Made by a program: the position numbers and the translations under genes. A stretch of 64,000 bases of DNA from Steinernema hermaphroditum. Its lineage: Eukaryota; Nematoda; Chromadorea; Rhabditida; Steinernematidae. The first letter of the stretch is position 1. Each line of letters opens with the position of its first letter. This document shows, piece after piece, positions 40,014 through 52,127 of the stretch. The stretch is from positions 1,922,001-1,986,000 of the forward strand of contig CM059622.1 of the NCBI GenBank assembly GCA_030435675.1. The letters are read 5' to 3'. The notes beneath the pieces were generated by a model. That model ran no database searches, was not told the DNA's origin, and saw only the letters and a list, made by a program, of their open reading frames with translations.

Positions 40014-40277
40014 AGAAGCCCGGACTGAATGTGTATCGATCTGCGATTTGTTACTCTTCCATTTCTTTGTATGTGTCGCTCGGAGTCGTTGACTATAAAT
40101 TGGTTCTATAGCTGTTCCCTCTTTCTGATGCTGGCATCTTGATGGCGATAGCTCGCGTTTTCTCTGTCGTTGGTTTATTGCTGGACATACCATCTTTTCC
40201 TGCGCTTTTAGTGATCCTCGCGTATGATTACCGCGTGTTTCTCTTATATTCCCATTTCAGAAGCCGCTTCCTCCACG

Positions 40278-41560
40278 ATGAATTCTTGTCATCCGTTGAT
40301 CGTGGTGCTGTTCGACGTGGTGCACCGGCTTTCTACGTCTCTGGAATCCGTCTCGCTTCGAGTGGTGCTTTTGGAGCGCGAGGCGATCACTGAGAAGAAG
40401 CGGCGACAGAAAGAGCGCCAGATCTCGATGGACTGCTTCGAGGCGATGCTGGCACGGGTGGAGCGCCTGGAGGAGAAGCTTAGGCGATGCGAAGATGCGT
40501 GGCTTCCCGGAGAGAAGGAGGAAGTAGAGCTGCCAAGTCTCTCTGAATCAGAAGAAGTTGTCGTGGAAGACGTTGCCGACTCCCACCCAGCGGTTCCGAA
40601 AGCGGCGTAGGCGAAGTCGCCGTTTTCTGTGTAATCTCTTTTTTTTTGTAGAGATGATGAGATTGTCGACAAACAGAACGAGAGCGTTCGGGAGAAACCG
40701 GCGCTGCTCAAGAAACGGAGAGACGAGCCGTGAGTGGGGAGAAGTAACCGGGCCTGCTCAACGACCCCTTCCAGGAGGACGTACGTGGAGGGCGTGCCGC
40801 CTTTGACGAGATGCGAGAAGCCCTACCGGCGCAAGGATCGCGGTTCGTTGTGCCCCTTCACTCTGGTAAGCTCGTAGGCCTCCCCTACCGTAATCGACCG
40901 ACATCTTCAGCTGCAACGCAGACTCCGTCGCCACATCAACTGCTGCACCCCCTCGGCGCCAATTCATCGAAGAAACTGCCGATGCTCTCTGCGACTTCAT
41001 GGACGACGAGCACCACGTCGCTTACGACATGTTCGCCGAGGAGCTTCTCTTCGCAATACTGCACGATCCAAATCGCTGTCGGCTCTACGTCGATCTCTTC
41101 TTGGCAGTCAACGAGAAGATGTCGAACGGAAACCTCCTCCTAGGAGCTCTGCTGAAGATGATAAGCCGGAATCGCTGCGACAAGGCTACGCTGATCGTGA
41201 ATCGCATCAATCGAGTGAGCTGCACGAGGACGAAAGCGATACTCGAGGAACTGAAGACGGAATACAAGAAAGTCATCAAGCAGACAGTCGCCAACTCAGT
41301 GATGTGAGTGCATTGTATCTTGCGTAGGAGTGCATCACTCGGTTTCGAGTCGATTGTTTATGAGTCGGATGCCGACCCTGGTCTTGCGAGCACATTAATG
41401 TATGAGGGTCTCTCTAGAAAGGCTTGGAATTTGGAGAAGAAACTTTAGAAGCGTTTAATCGTTCCCAAGTTTCAGTTTGTTCGAAGAGCTTCGACAGAAC
41501 TACAGAAGTCGGGAACAGTCTTGGGCGAGCGACCATCGGACTCCCAGAGCCGGAACCTAA
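40278..41560 (+). pseudogene. MIF4G-like paralogue 4 with one-base frameshift (right arm)
   Basis: Exons 40278-40606, 40652-40729, 40775-40865, 40911-41303 and 41476-41560. The same five-C run (near 40948) shifts the frame inside exon 4 as in the left arm. The start (MNSCHPLIVVLFDVV) follows CCATTTCAG by 17 bp and parallels the N-terminus of paralogue 3. Intron 1 contains a poly-T acceptor tract that differs by one base between arms. Confidence 0.7.
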
Positions 41561-41589
41561 CTCCCCTCAAATTTTGTACATAATGAAAT

Positions 41590-42134
41590 GTCATATTGTC
41601 CGATCAACGGCGAATGTCACCGCCGCAGTTCGTTGCAGGACCGCAATCAGGGACACGATTGAGTCCGTTATAAGGGGATTTCCGGGTTTTGAGATTTGAG
41701 GCGCGCATGTTCGTTTTAGCTTATTGTCTCCATCATTTCGATGGATTTATCGTACGGTTTCTTGCTTTTGTTATTGGGGCTATGTGGCTGATAAAGCTTG
41801 ATCAAATTCGTGCGTAGTGCGAAAGGTACATCGAAATGATGGAGACAATAAGCTAAAACGAACATGCGCGCCTCAAAACCGTTATAACTTTGCGAGGAAA
41901 GTAGAAAATGCGCCGCAAACCGATGCATACGCTTCTTCGGCGATCGGCGAACACTTCTATCAAAGCGGAATTTTGAAAAACGGCTTTGTCTTCGAAATAA
42001 TCCACTTATTCAGTCAGAAACCCGGAAATCCCCTTATAACGGACTCAATCGTGTCCCTGATTGCGGTCCTGCAACGAACTGCGGCGGTGACATTCGCCGT
42101 TGATCGGACAATATATGAAGTGAAGAACGTCATA
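41590..42134. repeat. Foldback element (right-arm copy)
   Basis: Inverted counterpart of 19366-19910, with the same unequal halves and the same 130-bp insertion in one half. Confidence 0.8.
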
Positions 42135-42359
42135 GTATAAAATCTTGTGTGAGAAGAGCGCGGACTCGTTCTCCTGAACAAGATAAGCACAAATGTGAGC
42201 TCCCCCATCGAGGGTCGCTAGGGGCCATGCCCAAGACTGGTCGGGAGATGGCTATGCGTGCTACGCAGCGATCGCTAAGGTAGATTCAATCGTTACATAC
42301 CGACCTGGAAGTCTCTCTTTATTGTTGTGCCACAGAAAACTCGTATTTCATACAAAAAT

Positions 42360-45103
42360 CTACTTCTTCCACACTGTGACGTTGTTGATGGCCATCTCGC
42401 AGGGAAGCACAGACGTCTCCTTGCCATGGAGAGCGTGACCAGCGACAAGGCTTTCCATGTTAATACGAATGCGAACCTTCTGCCCAGGGGTGGTCGTCTC
42501 ACAAAGAAGCGTCATCTCGTACGTCCCGTCGGCTTTCGGTGAGATTTGAGGAATTGCTGCCCTTAAAGCCGCCTTTGACATCGGTGTCGGAGAACGACTG
42601 TCCATGGCATAAAAAGACGACTTCCGAGTGACTGGTATGATTTCAAGGCCCGACTTCAAAAAGGACTCAGACGGCGTGTATTTCAGGCGCTGGTCGATAC
42701 GCGAGCGGCGGGCAACTGGAGAGCGACCGCCGATGGAACGTCTAGCATGCTTCAGTTGTTCCGAGGGAGTGGGAGATACGGCAGTGCACGTAGAAGACGG
42801 CATCCTGATGGCAGTCTGCAGGACTGAAAGAATATTACGGTTATATACTCCCCACATCAAAGAAATATAGAAAAGGAGGTCAAATCTGCTCTTTGAACGA
42901 GCTCAGTCCAGTCGATTTTATCATAAAAAAATACGTACTGGGCGAGCTTGAAGACGAATGAGCTGGTGAAGAGCCAACAGAAGTGTCGTCGTAATCCGGA
43001 AGTGTAGAACGAGCAGTTGACAGGGAACTTGAGTCTGCAGATGAAACCAGCGACAGGGTTTCCACAGCGGTTTTCAGCAGCGAGGGCGTTTCCCTTGCAG
43101 TTCTGATCAGCGACGGGGTTTCCACAGCAGTTTTCACAAACGAAGGCGTTTCCACAGCGGTTCGAAGCAGCGACGGGGTTTCCACAGCAGTTCTGAGCTG
43201 CGACGGGGTTTCCACAGCCGTGTTCAGCAGAGAAGGCGTTTCGTTTGCAGTTCTAACCAATGAAGGCGTCTCTACAGCCGTTTTCAACAGAGACGGCATT
43301 TCCACAGCAGTTTTAAGCTGCGACGGGGCTTCCACAGCCGTGTTCAGCAGAGAAGGCATTTCCACAGCGGTGTTTAGCTGAGAAGGCACTTCCACAGCGG
43401 TTCTGAGCAGCGACGGGGTTTCCACAGCAGTTCTGAGCTGCGACGGGGTTTCCACAGCCGTGTTCAGCAGAGAAGGCGTTTCGTTTGCAGTTCTAACCAA
43501 TGAAGGCGTCTCTACAGCCGTTTTCAACAGAGACGGCATTTCCACAGCAGTTTTAAGCTGCGACGGGGCTTCCACAGCCGTGTTCAGCAGAGAAGGCGTT
43601 TCGTTTGCAGTTCTGACCAATGAAGGCGTCTCTACAGCCGTTTTCAACAGAGATGGCATTTCCACAGCAGTTTTGAGCTGCGACGGGGTTTCCACAGCAG
43701 TGTTCAGCAGAGAAGGCATTTCCACAGCGGTGTTTAGCTGAGAAGGCACTTCCACAGCGGTTCTGAGCAGCGACGGGGTTTCCACAGCAGTTCTGAGCTG
43801 CGACGGGGTTTCCACAGCAGTGTTCAGCACAGAAGGCGTTTCGTTTGCAGTTCTGACCAATGAAGGCGTCTCTACAGCCGTTTTCAACAGAGATGGCATT
43901 TCCACAGCAGTTTTGAGCTGCGACGGGGTTTCCACAGCAGTGTTCAGCAGAGAAGGCATTTCTACAGCGGTTCCGACCAGTGATGGGGTTTCTACAGCAG
44001 TTCTCACAAGCGAAGGCATCTCTACAGCCGTTTTCAACAGAGACGGCATTTCCACAGCAGTTCCGAGCTGCGACGGCGCATCTACCGCGGTCTTCAAGCT
44101 GGCCGTTGACGATGACTTGCGAGACTTCGCGGTGTTAACAAGTGAAGACGTTTTCTCAGCGGTTTGGTCCACAGACGGCACTTCTACAGCGGTTCTGACC
44201 AGAGATGGCGTTTCCACTGCGGTCTTCAGCATCGATGGCGTCTCATCAGCGGTCTTCAAACTGGCTGTTGACGATGACTTACGCGACTTCGCGGTCCTGA
44301 CAAGCGAAGGCGTTCCCTTTGCGGTTTTGACCAGCGAAGGCGTCTCTACAGCGGTATTCAACAGAGAAGGCGTTTTGACCGCGGTCTTCACACTGGTCCT
44401 TGACAACGACTTGCGCGACTTCGCGGTCTTGGTAAGGGAAGGCGCTTCAATAGCGGTTCTGACCAGAGATGGCGCTTCCACAGCGGTCTTCAGCAGCGAG
44501 GGCGTCCTTACAGTGGCCTTCGAACGCTTTTGTGACAATGAATTACGATTCGACTTCGAGTTCTTCACAAGAGATGGTGTTTCCACAGCGGTTCTGACCA
44601 GAGATGGCGTTTCGACTGCAGTCTTCACAAGGGAAGGCGTTTCCACAGCAGTCATCATGCTTGTCAGTGAGGTGCGTGAGCTCCTCGACACCGGAGGTCT
44701 TGGGGTCTGCGCATGGCGCCGTTTCGACGTATCCACCTGAAAATGTCGACTTTAATTCAGCAATTCACACAAACGCGGCGCTAACCTCATAGCTGAACTT
44801 GTGCGGACCGCGTTCCTTCATCGCGACAAACGGCGACTGAGGATTCGGTCGAGCGCGATGGCGCACCTGGCGACTGTCGGCAGCGGTCAGTCGAAGCAGC
44901 CCTTCCACGTTGTCCATCATGCTACCGACCTAGAAAATGCGATGAAAAAGCGAAAAAGAGTGTGAAGAACTTACAAAGACATTGGCGGCAGCGGGAACAT
45001 TAACTCCGAAGTTCGCAGGGGACGTCGGAGTACTCGGGCTCAGTGGCGAGCCGGCGACGGAGCGGTGCTCCTTCACCTTTTCACTCGTTGGCGTCGTGGC
45101 CAT
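42360..45103 (-). CDS. Decapeptide (TAVETPSLL) repeat protein, right-arm copy
   Basis: Exons 45103-44975, 44929-44786, 44736-42939 and 42823-42360 on the minus strand reproduce the 844-aa product of the left arm. The repeat number is the same in both arms. For a 1.6-kb array of 30-bp units this implies very recent duplication, ongoing gene conversion, or one locus assembled twice. Confidence 0.75.
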
Positions 45104-45533
45104 GACGAAACGGGTTGCAGGCGGCGCTCGGCAGGGACTCGACACGAATGAGCGCCCGGAAGAAGCGAGAACTGCTTTTAAAGGCGTTTGCAGACAGTCT
45201 ATCTGCACGTGGCCGTCTGGATAGGGCGGAAAACCGTATTTTCCTCGTGTGTTTCATTTTGACGACAACACACACAAGCACACATGACTACCGCACCGTT
45301 AAAAGTGCAGAAAAGAGCAAAAATTGGAGAAATATCTCTATTTTATTTGCTTTAGCCCTCACAAAACCTAAAACCTCCTGTCTACGTGCCTTTTCGCCCT
45401 GTCTACGCGACCTGTCTAGAGCCCAGACGCAGACAGGGTCTAGAGTTCAGACACAGACACTAGTATAAAAGCCGTCCGAGTCCCTCTGTCGGCTGATTTG
45501 AGATCGTACGCGAACGTTGATCGGTCGACCCCA

Positions 45534-46168
45534 ATGCTGTTCACCCAGGTGACTCTCCGACGTTGTAGCGCAACTTCTCATCTGTTTTAGGATACCGTGT
45601 TGCTGCTTGCGCAAGGCACTGTGATGACCTCGCTGACACTATTCGCCGTGGCGCTTTGTGGAAAGAAGAAGAAACAAGATGCCAAGGGCGGGAAATCTGA
45701 CAAGGACGCGAAAGGTGATAAGAAAGACAAGAAGTCCGAAGGCGAGAGATGATGCTCACGCCATCTTTTACGGTGTTCAGTTTTCAGACAAGAAGGGAGA
45801 TAAGAAGAAAGAGGAAGACAAAAAGGAAAAGTCGAAAAAGGAGAAGTCAGCGAAGGAGAAGTCGAAGAAAGAGAAGTCGGCAAAGGAGAAGTCGAAGAAA
45901 GAAAAATCGGTGAAGGAGAAGTCGAAAAAAGAACCGGAGGATGACAAGGGAGTGAGCAATATGGGCGCACCGGATGAGAAGGATAGTACTATGGGCGCCC
46001 CGGATGAGAAGGCGAGCACTATGGGTGGACCCGTAAGTGTCCGGCTGCAAAGTTTAAATGATAATGGTTGCACAATTTCAGGATGAAAAGAAAGACGCAG
46101 CCCTTGATGGTGGTGATAACTACGAAGACGTGGCTGTCGGCGACAACCCTCCTGCGGCTCCCAAATAG
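45534..46168 (+). CDS. Lys-rich membrane-anchored protein (right-arm copy)
   Basis: Exons 45534-45548, 45591-45741, 45788-46032 and 46082-46168 encode the same 165-aa product as the minus-strand copy at 15331-15965. GTATAAAAG at about 45463 is a plausible TATA element. The region between this gene and the divergent decapeptide-repeat gene contains several short repeats of the word GTAGACAG/TCTAGAC (about 45380-45460), which may serve both genes. No coding difference from the left copy was seen. Confidence 0.7.
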
Positions 46169-46525
46169 TTCATTGCAGATCGCTTGAATTATGCTTTAAA
46201 ATGAATAACTTCCTATGTATATGGGATAAAAAATACAAGTTATAATTTGCAATACCGACAAACAACCACCGACAACACGCCCACAAGACCAAGAAAACGC
46301 TGGAGAGATGACATCGTGAAGTCGGTAGGAACCCAGCGCTAGCAGACTACGGCGAGAAATGAGTCGCTCCCATCCTGGTGCAGCAGAGGAATACAATCGC
46401 TCTAACGTTCCTCCTGGCTGAGCAAAAAGATTCTTTCAAAGGTGACCGTCTTCGCGGCTAGGTGAGGCCGCCCGTCACTGCTCAGCTGGTCTTGGTCACC
46501 CACCACTGACTTCGTTTGGGTACCC

Positions 46526-46793
46526 AACATGGGCGTTCAAACCCCTACATTACTCAACATGGGCGTTCAGACCCTTACGTTACTCAACATGGGCGTTCAG
46601 ACCCTTACGTTACTCAACATGGGCGTTCAAACCCCTACATTACTCAACATGGGCGTTCAAACCCCTACATTACTCAACATGGGCGTTCAGACCCTTACGT
46701 TACTCAACATGGGCGTTCAGACCCTTACGTTACTCAACATGGGCGTTCAAACCCCTACATTACTCAACATGGGCGTTCAAACCCCCCCCCCCT
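46526..46793 (+). repeat. 30-bp start-codon satellite (left, about 9 units)
   Basis: Tandem units of ATGGGCGTTCAAACCCCTAC plus ATTACTCAAC, alternating with a variant carrying AGACCCTTACG. Each unit is 30 bp, contains an ATG, and stays in frame as MGVQTPTLLN or MGVQTLTLLN. The array begins at the palindrome boundary and ends in 11 C followed by a damaged MAVQT gene. Confidence 0.95.
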
Positions 46794-46921
46794 TGCTTCA
46801 ACTGCACCCTTCTCGAGACTGAAAACTTCATCCTCGGCTGCTGCTGTCGGGACGTCTACTGCGTCTACTACAGTGCGTCCAATAATGATGGGACACCCCT
46901 GCACTTTTGCTGGATCTCGTA
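46794..46921 (+). pseudogene. Damaged MAVQT-family gene after satellite (left)
   Basis: The sequence continues as CFNCTLLETENFILGCC and DVYCVYYSASNNDG with a stop at about 46921. The frame from the satellite is broken by the expanded C run (11 C here, 4 in the intact gene). The 3' half is replaced by an unrelated element. Confidence 0.6.
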
Positions 46922-47201
46922 ACTGACAAGCATTGGCGAGATGCGGCTTTCACCATTTTGTAGAGCATTCAATATAACGGTCAACCATAAGCAAGCCGAC
47001 GGAATTCGAACAGAATTTAAGAATTTTCTGAAGGAATTGAATGAAAAAACTGGACACATGTCCACAAGGAAACATGCTAGGCTCATGGCCACAACTTACA
47101 CACCAACAGCCTGAAAATCACACACATCACTGTTTTCGGCGTTTCAGATTACACAGGCGTACGAATTAGACCATTTACAGTGGCGGCCATATAAATAGAT
47201 A

Positions 47202-49240
47202 TCATGCGCCCGGTCCATGACCCATTCCATCACCGGTCCATGCTTGATCTTATACCCCGCCCATGCTCCGTCTCATCCACGATCCGTACCTCATTCCATG
47301 CCCCGTTCATTCCTGAGTTCTTCACCGTTCCTTTCCGCCCTTATTCTATACCCCGCTCTTGACTCATGTGTGATCCGATGACTTCCTATCTCCGACCCAT
47401 GCCTAAGGTCAGATGCCCACTCGGATGCTCAGATGCGTGGTAAAAAGCTCAGATGCCAGCTCAGACTCTCTTCATGCATGTGCAAAGATTCGCAGATCCC
47501 TATATGTTGCGCAGATGATTTCCCTCCCCCTGAGAGCAAAGCTCATCCCTTTCCCGGACCATGCCTCTATGCCCAGGCAAATCTTATACTCCGTTCATGA
47601 TCATCCCATTCCCGTTAATGCCCCATCCCGTCTCCGGTCCATGCCCCATCCCTTCGATACGTCATCCTATGCCGCGTCCATGCTGATCCCTTCCCCATTG
47701 CCTACTCCTACTTCACGCCTCATCCCATTCCCGTTCATGCTCAACCCCGTCCCCGGCCTATGCTCATGACTGGTCCAAGCGTTTTCCCTACCCCCATTCA
47801 TGCTGAATTCTAATTCATCTATATGCTCAAATGCTCGCTTAGATGCTTACTCAGATGCTCTGATACACGCTCGCGGCGCTCAGATGCTCATATTCCCGCT
47901 CAGATGCTCAGACGCCTGCTGAGATGCCTGAGATGAGATGCTCCGATCGTCAGATGCTTAGATACCCCTCAGATGCTCGCCCTAATGCCTGGAGGACTGC
48001 TAACATGCTCGCTCAGAGGACCTGAGATGCTCAGGTGCCCGCTGAGACGCGTGCTCCGATCATCAGATGCGCACTCCGGTGCTCAAATGCCTGCTGAGAT
48101 GCTTGCTCCGATGATTAGATGCCCGCTGAGGAGCTCCGATCACCAGATGTATGCTCTCGGTACTCACATGCCTGCCCATGCTTCTTAGATGCTCGCTAAG
48201 ATTGTCAAGATGCCTGCCCAAGTGATCAGAGGCCTGCTCCGATGCTCAGATGCTTAGAAGCCCGCTCTGATGCTCACTCAGATGCTTAGATGCCTACTCA
48301 CGGCGCTCAGATGCTTTGCCACCGCCCTATGAGCAAACCTGACCGGTCCACTACCGCCCGCTGAGATGCATGCTCAAGTGATGACATGCGTGCTCCAACG
48401 CTCAGATGCTTAGATCTCCGCTCAGAGGCTTGCTCCGATGCATAGGTGCCCGTTGAGATGCTGAGATGCCCGCTCCGATGCTCGCCCAGATGCCTAAAGG
48501 AGTGCTGAGATACTCAAGTGATCTGAAGCGTGCTCCGATCACCAGATGGCCGCTGAAATTCGTGCTCAAGTCATGAGATGCGTGCTCCGACGCCCAGATG
48601 CTTAGATCCCCGCTCAGAGGCCTGCTCCGATGCATAGATACCCGTTGAGATGCTGAGATGCCCGCTTACATGCTCAGATGCCTAGAGGCCTGCTCAAATG
48701 ATGAGATGCTGGCTCAGATGCCTAGAGGACTGCTGTGATGATTAGATACCCGCTGAGATGCGTGCTCAGCAGAACAGATGCTCGCTCGGATGCTTAGATA
48801 CCCGCTCAGATGCTTGCTCCGATGCTCACCCAGATGCTCTGATGATGCTCAAGTGATGAGATGCGTTCTCCGATCACCAGATGCCTGCTCCGATCATGCG
48901 GTGCTTGCTCACGGTGCTCAGAATGCTTTCCCGCTACCCCATGAGCAAAGCTCACCGGTCCACTACTGCTCCCACTCCCATCCCCACCGCTCTCACATGA
49001 TCCCTTCATTCCAGACACCTTCCCCTCATTTCACCCCTCCAGCCACGACCGCTCCCTACCCAAAACCTGCAAATGACTTTTTCATGTCAATTTCAGACAG
49101 AAGACGTCTAATACCCATTCCAGACCGTCTCCTGCTTTAATTAGCTGCACACGCGTACACACACAAACCCCTTCCCTGCGATTTAGTAGTGGAGGGGACT
49201 TAGGGGACTTTAGACTTATCAATTTAAAATACCGACACCA
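47202..49240. repeat. Degenerate GCTCAGATGC repeat field
   Basis: The first 600 bp are rich in CCATGCC/CCCGTTCATGC words. From about 47400 to 48950 the sequence is a strongly diverged tandem array of 10-20 bp words around CTCAGATGC and CTGAGATGC. Open frames here lack coding character. The segment 47799-47840 is the source or sibling of the filler at the palindrome centre. 48950-49240 is plain sequence. Confidence 0.8.
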
Positions 49241-49249
49241 CCAATACGA

Positions 49250-50484
49250 CTATTCTTGAGATGCCTCTGATTGTTCCCAGGCACGCATCGCCTCCTCGTG
49301 AAGATCGTTTAGCTTGTTGTAAAGCTTCATGTTAGCGACATAGCGCTCCGTCTGTTTCTTGAAAAACTCCTCGAAGTCCGCCTTCAGGCTCTTTCCCAAC
49401 TCCAAGATGATGATCCCGGGACCATACGGTTCTTGATGCACCACCTAAAGGTGGCAATGTTAATAAAATTAAAATTGATCACGCCTACGTCATCTATGTC
49501 ATCGCCTGCTTTACTGTTGCGACCATCGCTGAGTTCCACTTGAGAAGTAAGCATTCTCACGCGCTCTTCCAACGACGCTTTCTCCTTCTGTACATCAAAT
49601 CCTGGCGGGCGGCCCGCATACTCGTCAAGGTACGCAACAGCCATCGTCATCACATCATAATTCTGCAAATAAATTTGGAACCATATGAAAACACTAAAAC
49701 ATACACCGTGGCCAAGAGGGGGAAGATCTACGGGCGGCTGCGGACCATCGACGTAAACGAAGAGGTGATCGTCTTCGGAGGCAAAGTCGTCGTATCCCCT
49801 CTCACGTAGAATATCTTTCAGAGCACCCCGTTCTCCTATAGTGTTGCGCTCCCAGTGATTACAGATCTTTTCGAAATCGAAGCAGCTCTCTTCACAGAAC
49901 TGATAAAGAACATATGAACGAAAACCATTGGCACACTGAAATAATTGCTGAGTCTCTGATATCCACACACTGACTCACGTCAACGGTCGACTTTTCGTAC
50001 CGGGTGACGTCGATTTCCAAGGCAACGATAGCATCCAGGTCGTTTCGGAGCTTCCGCAAGCACTCCATTCTCTCGTCCAAATCGGAAAGCTTCTTTTCTA
50101 GATGCTTGACTCGGCGATCTAGAAGTTCTAGATCAACAAGTTCCACCGCGGCGCTTAGATAATCCTTCGATGTCTTTACGAGGCGGTCCCGTATGGGATG
50201 CTTGAGCTTTGTTGCTGCGCTCAGCGTCAGCTCGACAGCTATAAGATATTCATTGCAGGCGATCAAAACGCTTCAAACGTACATAAGAACTGGCTTCTTA
50301 TGCGATCCAGCACGGCATCACTGTAAGTTCTTAGTACCGATTTTTCCATCGCGGGTTCAGGCTGAAATGAAAAATAATCAGACTGAGGTCAGAATATATG
50401 CAAATTTTTCGATGCGAAAGATTAACGTACGCTTTCATCTCGAAACAGTCTCATCACGAAAAGAGCGCACGCTATGAAAACCAT
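49250..50484 (-). CDS. 330-aa coiled-coil protein of unknown function
   Basis: Six exons on the minus strand: 50484-50431, 50361-50283, 50238-49979, 49935-49705, 49662-49489 and 49444-49250, all phase-consistent. The N-terminus MVFIACALFVMRLFRDES is a possible short signal anchor, or a start at a later Met (PEPAMEKSVLR) is used. Residues about 45-130 are helical with a coiled coil (LDRRVKHLEKKLSDLDERME). A central region contains ICNHWERNTIGERGALKD and ILRERGYDDF. A second helix (LEERVRMLTSQVE) precedes the Glu/Lys-rich end. I recognise no family. It is divergent from the MITD1-type gene across a palindromic promoter region. Confidence 0.7.
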
Positions 50485-50563
50485 CTTGCTGCAGAGATCG
50501 TGGAGGTATCAGAAGACGGCGAGGCTCTCCCAGAGCGGCCGCAGTTATATGTAACAACAACCA

Positions 50564-51270
50564 ACTTCAGCCGCGCTCGCGGACAGAATGAACCACTTTG
50601 TGGTGTGGGAGGCCTTTCGGTCTACCAGCTGTCTCGTTTCGGCGTTTTCCTTTCTCGGTGTCTAGAGGTCGAGGGTGAATCGAGGTGGAGCGTCGGACTC
50701 AGACGGAATCGGACGATTCCACATCTCAGGCGGCTGCCCTGGCGGAGTCGTCGCCGACGCTCAGTCGACTCGTGCTTGGGAGCCCTGGCGGAGTCGCCGT
50801 CGATGCTCAGTCGACTCGTCCTCCAGAGCCCTGGCGGAGTCGCCGCCGATGCTCAGTCGACTCGTCCTCCAGAGCCCTGGCGGAGTCGCCGCCGATGCTC
50901 AGTCAACTCGTCCTCCAGAGCCCTGGCAGAGTCGCCGCCGATGCTGAGCTTCCAGAGAGAGTCTCACATTCAGTCGACTGAGCATCGGCGGCGACTCCTC
51001 CAGGGCTCTGGAGGACGAGTCGACTGAGCATCGACGGCGACTCCGCCAGGGCTCCCAAGCACGAGTCGACTGAGCGTCGGCGACGACTCCGCCAGGGCAG
51101 CCGCCGGAGATGTGGAATCGTCCGATTCCGTCTGAGTCCGACGCTCCACCTCGATTCACCCTCGACCTCTAGACACCGAGAAAGGAAAACGCCGAAACGA
51201 GACGGCTGGTAGACCGAAAAGCCTCCCACACCACAAAGTGGTTCATTCTGTCCGCGAGCGCGGCTGAAGT
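50564..51270. repeat. 0.7-kb palindrome with 46-bp minisatellite between divergent genes
   Basis: Sequence from 50564 recurs inverted up to 51270 (coordinates pair to 101834) with a centre near 50917. The left half contains about four 46-bp tandem units (GATGCTCAGTCGACTCGTCC...), the right half about two. It fills almost all of the space between the start codons of the two divergent genes at 50484 and 51328. Confidence 0.9.
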
Positions 51271-51327
51271 CGGCTGTATAGCCTCTGTAGTTGTAAAGTT
51301 CTCCTTCGCGTTCTTGTCGAAGTTACC

Positions 51328-52024
51328 ATGATTGGCAGGTACATTGGCGTCCTCTTTTAATGCTATCTGTACTCTTTTCTTCAGCTGGATATCTACAACA
51401 TCGTACGGTAGTAGTCGACCAACAGGCTTTAGCTTTTACGACAGTTTTCTCCCCGTATTTAATTCTGATACGGTAATCCTTCACATCCGCGACCCATATC
51501 TTGGTTTTCAAGGACACAACCCAACACCAGTAAGTTCCTCTTTCTTGCTTGCGTTCGGTAAACCGTCATTTTATAGAACGATATGATTCATTACTGGAAT
51601 TTGTACCATTTCCTGCTCGTGGTCCAGCAAGAATGCAGAAACATTAGACGTATTTACATCGAGTCGAAGTTTTGCGTGATGGTGTGTCCGTATCTGTGGG
51701 GAATGATCGGACAACTGTTTAACAGAAATGTCGTGCGTACTATAGTGACTAAGGATTTGCATGATCGGCGGTTACTGTAGGTGCATCAGGAATGCGTTCA
51801 ACTTTTTGATCTTTTTCAGAGTTACACTGGAAAAAACTGGGACACAAGGACTAACCAAAGAGCATCACGAGTTCATACTCGGCCGCGGATTGGACATTTT
51901 CGCTCGACCGCGACTACTTGGAGCTCTCCAAACTATGACTACGAATGTAAACAGGGCAGCAGCTCAACAACGCTCCCTCAGACTAATGGAGTTCACAGTG
52001 GACCACGTAAAACACGGAGTGTAA
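51328..52024 (+). CDS. MITD1-type C-terminal (MIT_C, PLD-like) domain protein
   Basis: Exons 51328-51338, 51385-51529, 51577-51776 and 51820-52024 give 186 aa. The product follows the MITD1 C-terminal domain: GFSFYDSFLPVF, then VILHIRDPYLG (IEDPYI region), YHFLLVVQQECRNIRRI, KDLHDRRLLV (IHDRE region) and ILGRGLDIF (KIGRGLDYF region). In MITD1 this PLD-like fold binds membrane at the midbody, while the N-terminal MIT domain binds ESCRT-III. Here the MIT domain is absent: only about 15 residues precede the C-terminal domain. Exon 1 is just 11 bp, so a longer 5' end is possible but would have to cross the palindrome. Confidence 0.75.
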
Positions 52025-52127
52025 TAATCTTCATCGGTGGGCGACGTTTTCAGCGGAACCATCAGAGACATCTCATGAATAGTCATATTGGTGTTGTCGG
52101 TATTTTACACTAGTAAATCTATTAAGG

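Larger units (their letters stand above)
46526..47201. repeat. Inverted repeat 2, left arm
   Basis: Satellite, MAVQT fragment and about 300 bp of further sequence, including a GTTTTCGGCGTTTCAG stretch, recur inverted at 59973-60822; coordinates outside the satellite pair to 107174. The satellite differs in copy number between arms (about 9 versus about 14). Confidence 0.9.

Noticed and set aside
47413..47769. 118-aa ORF and neighbours in the AGATGC repeat field
   Set aside because: Frames follow the degenerate repeat and show no domain or codon bias.
50398..51229. ORFs of 209, 98 and 108 aa on both strands of the 0.7-kb palindrome
   Set aside because: They are open on both strands because of the 46-bp GC-rich minisatellite and its inverted copy; no start or splice support.
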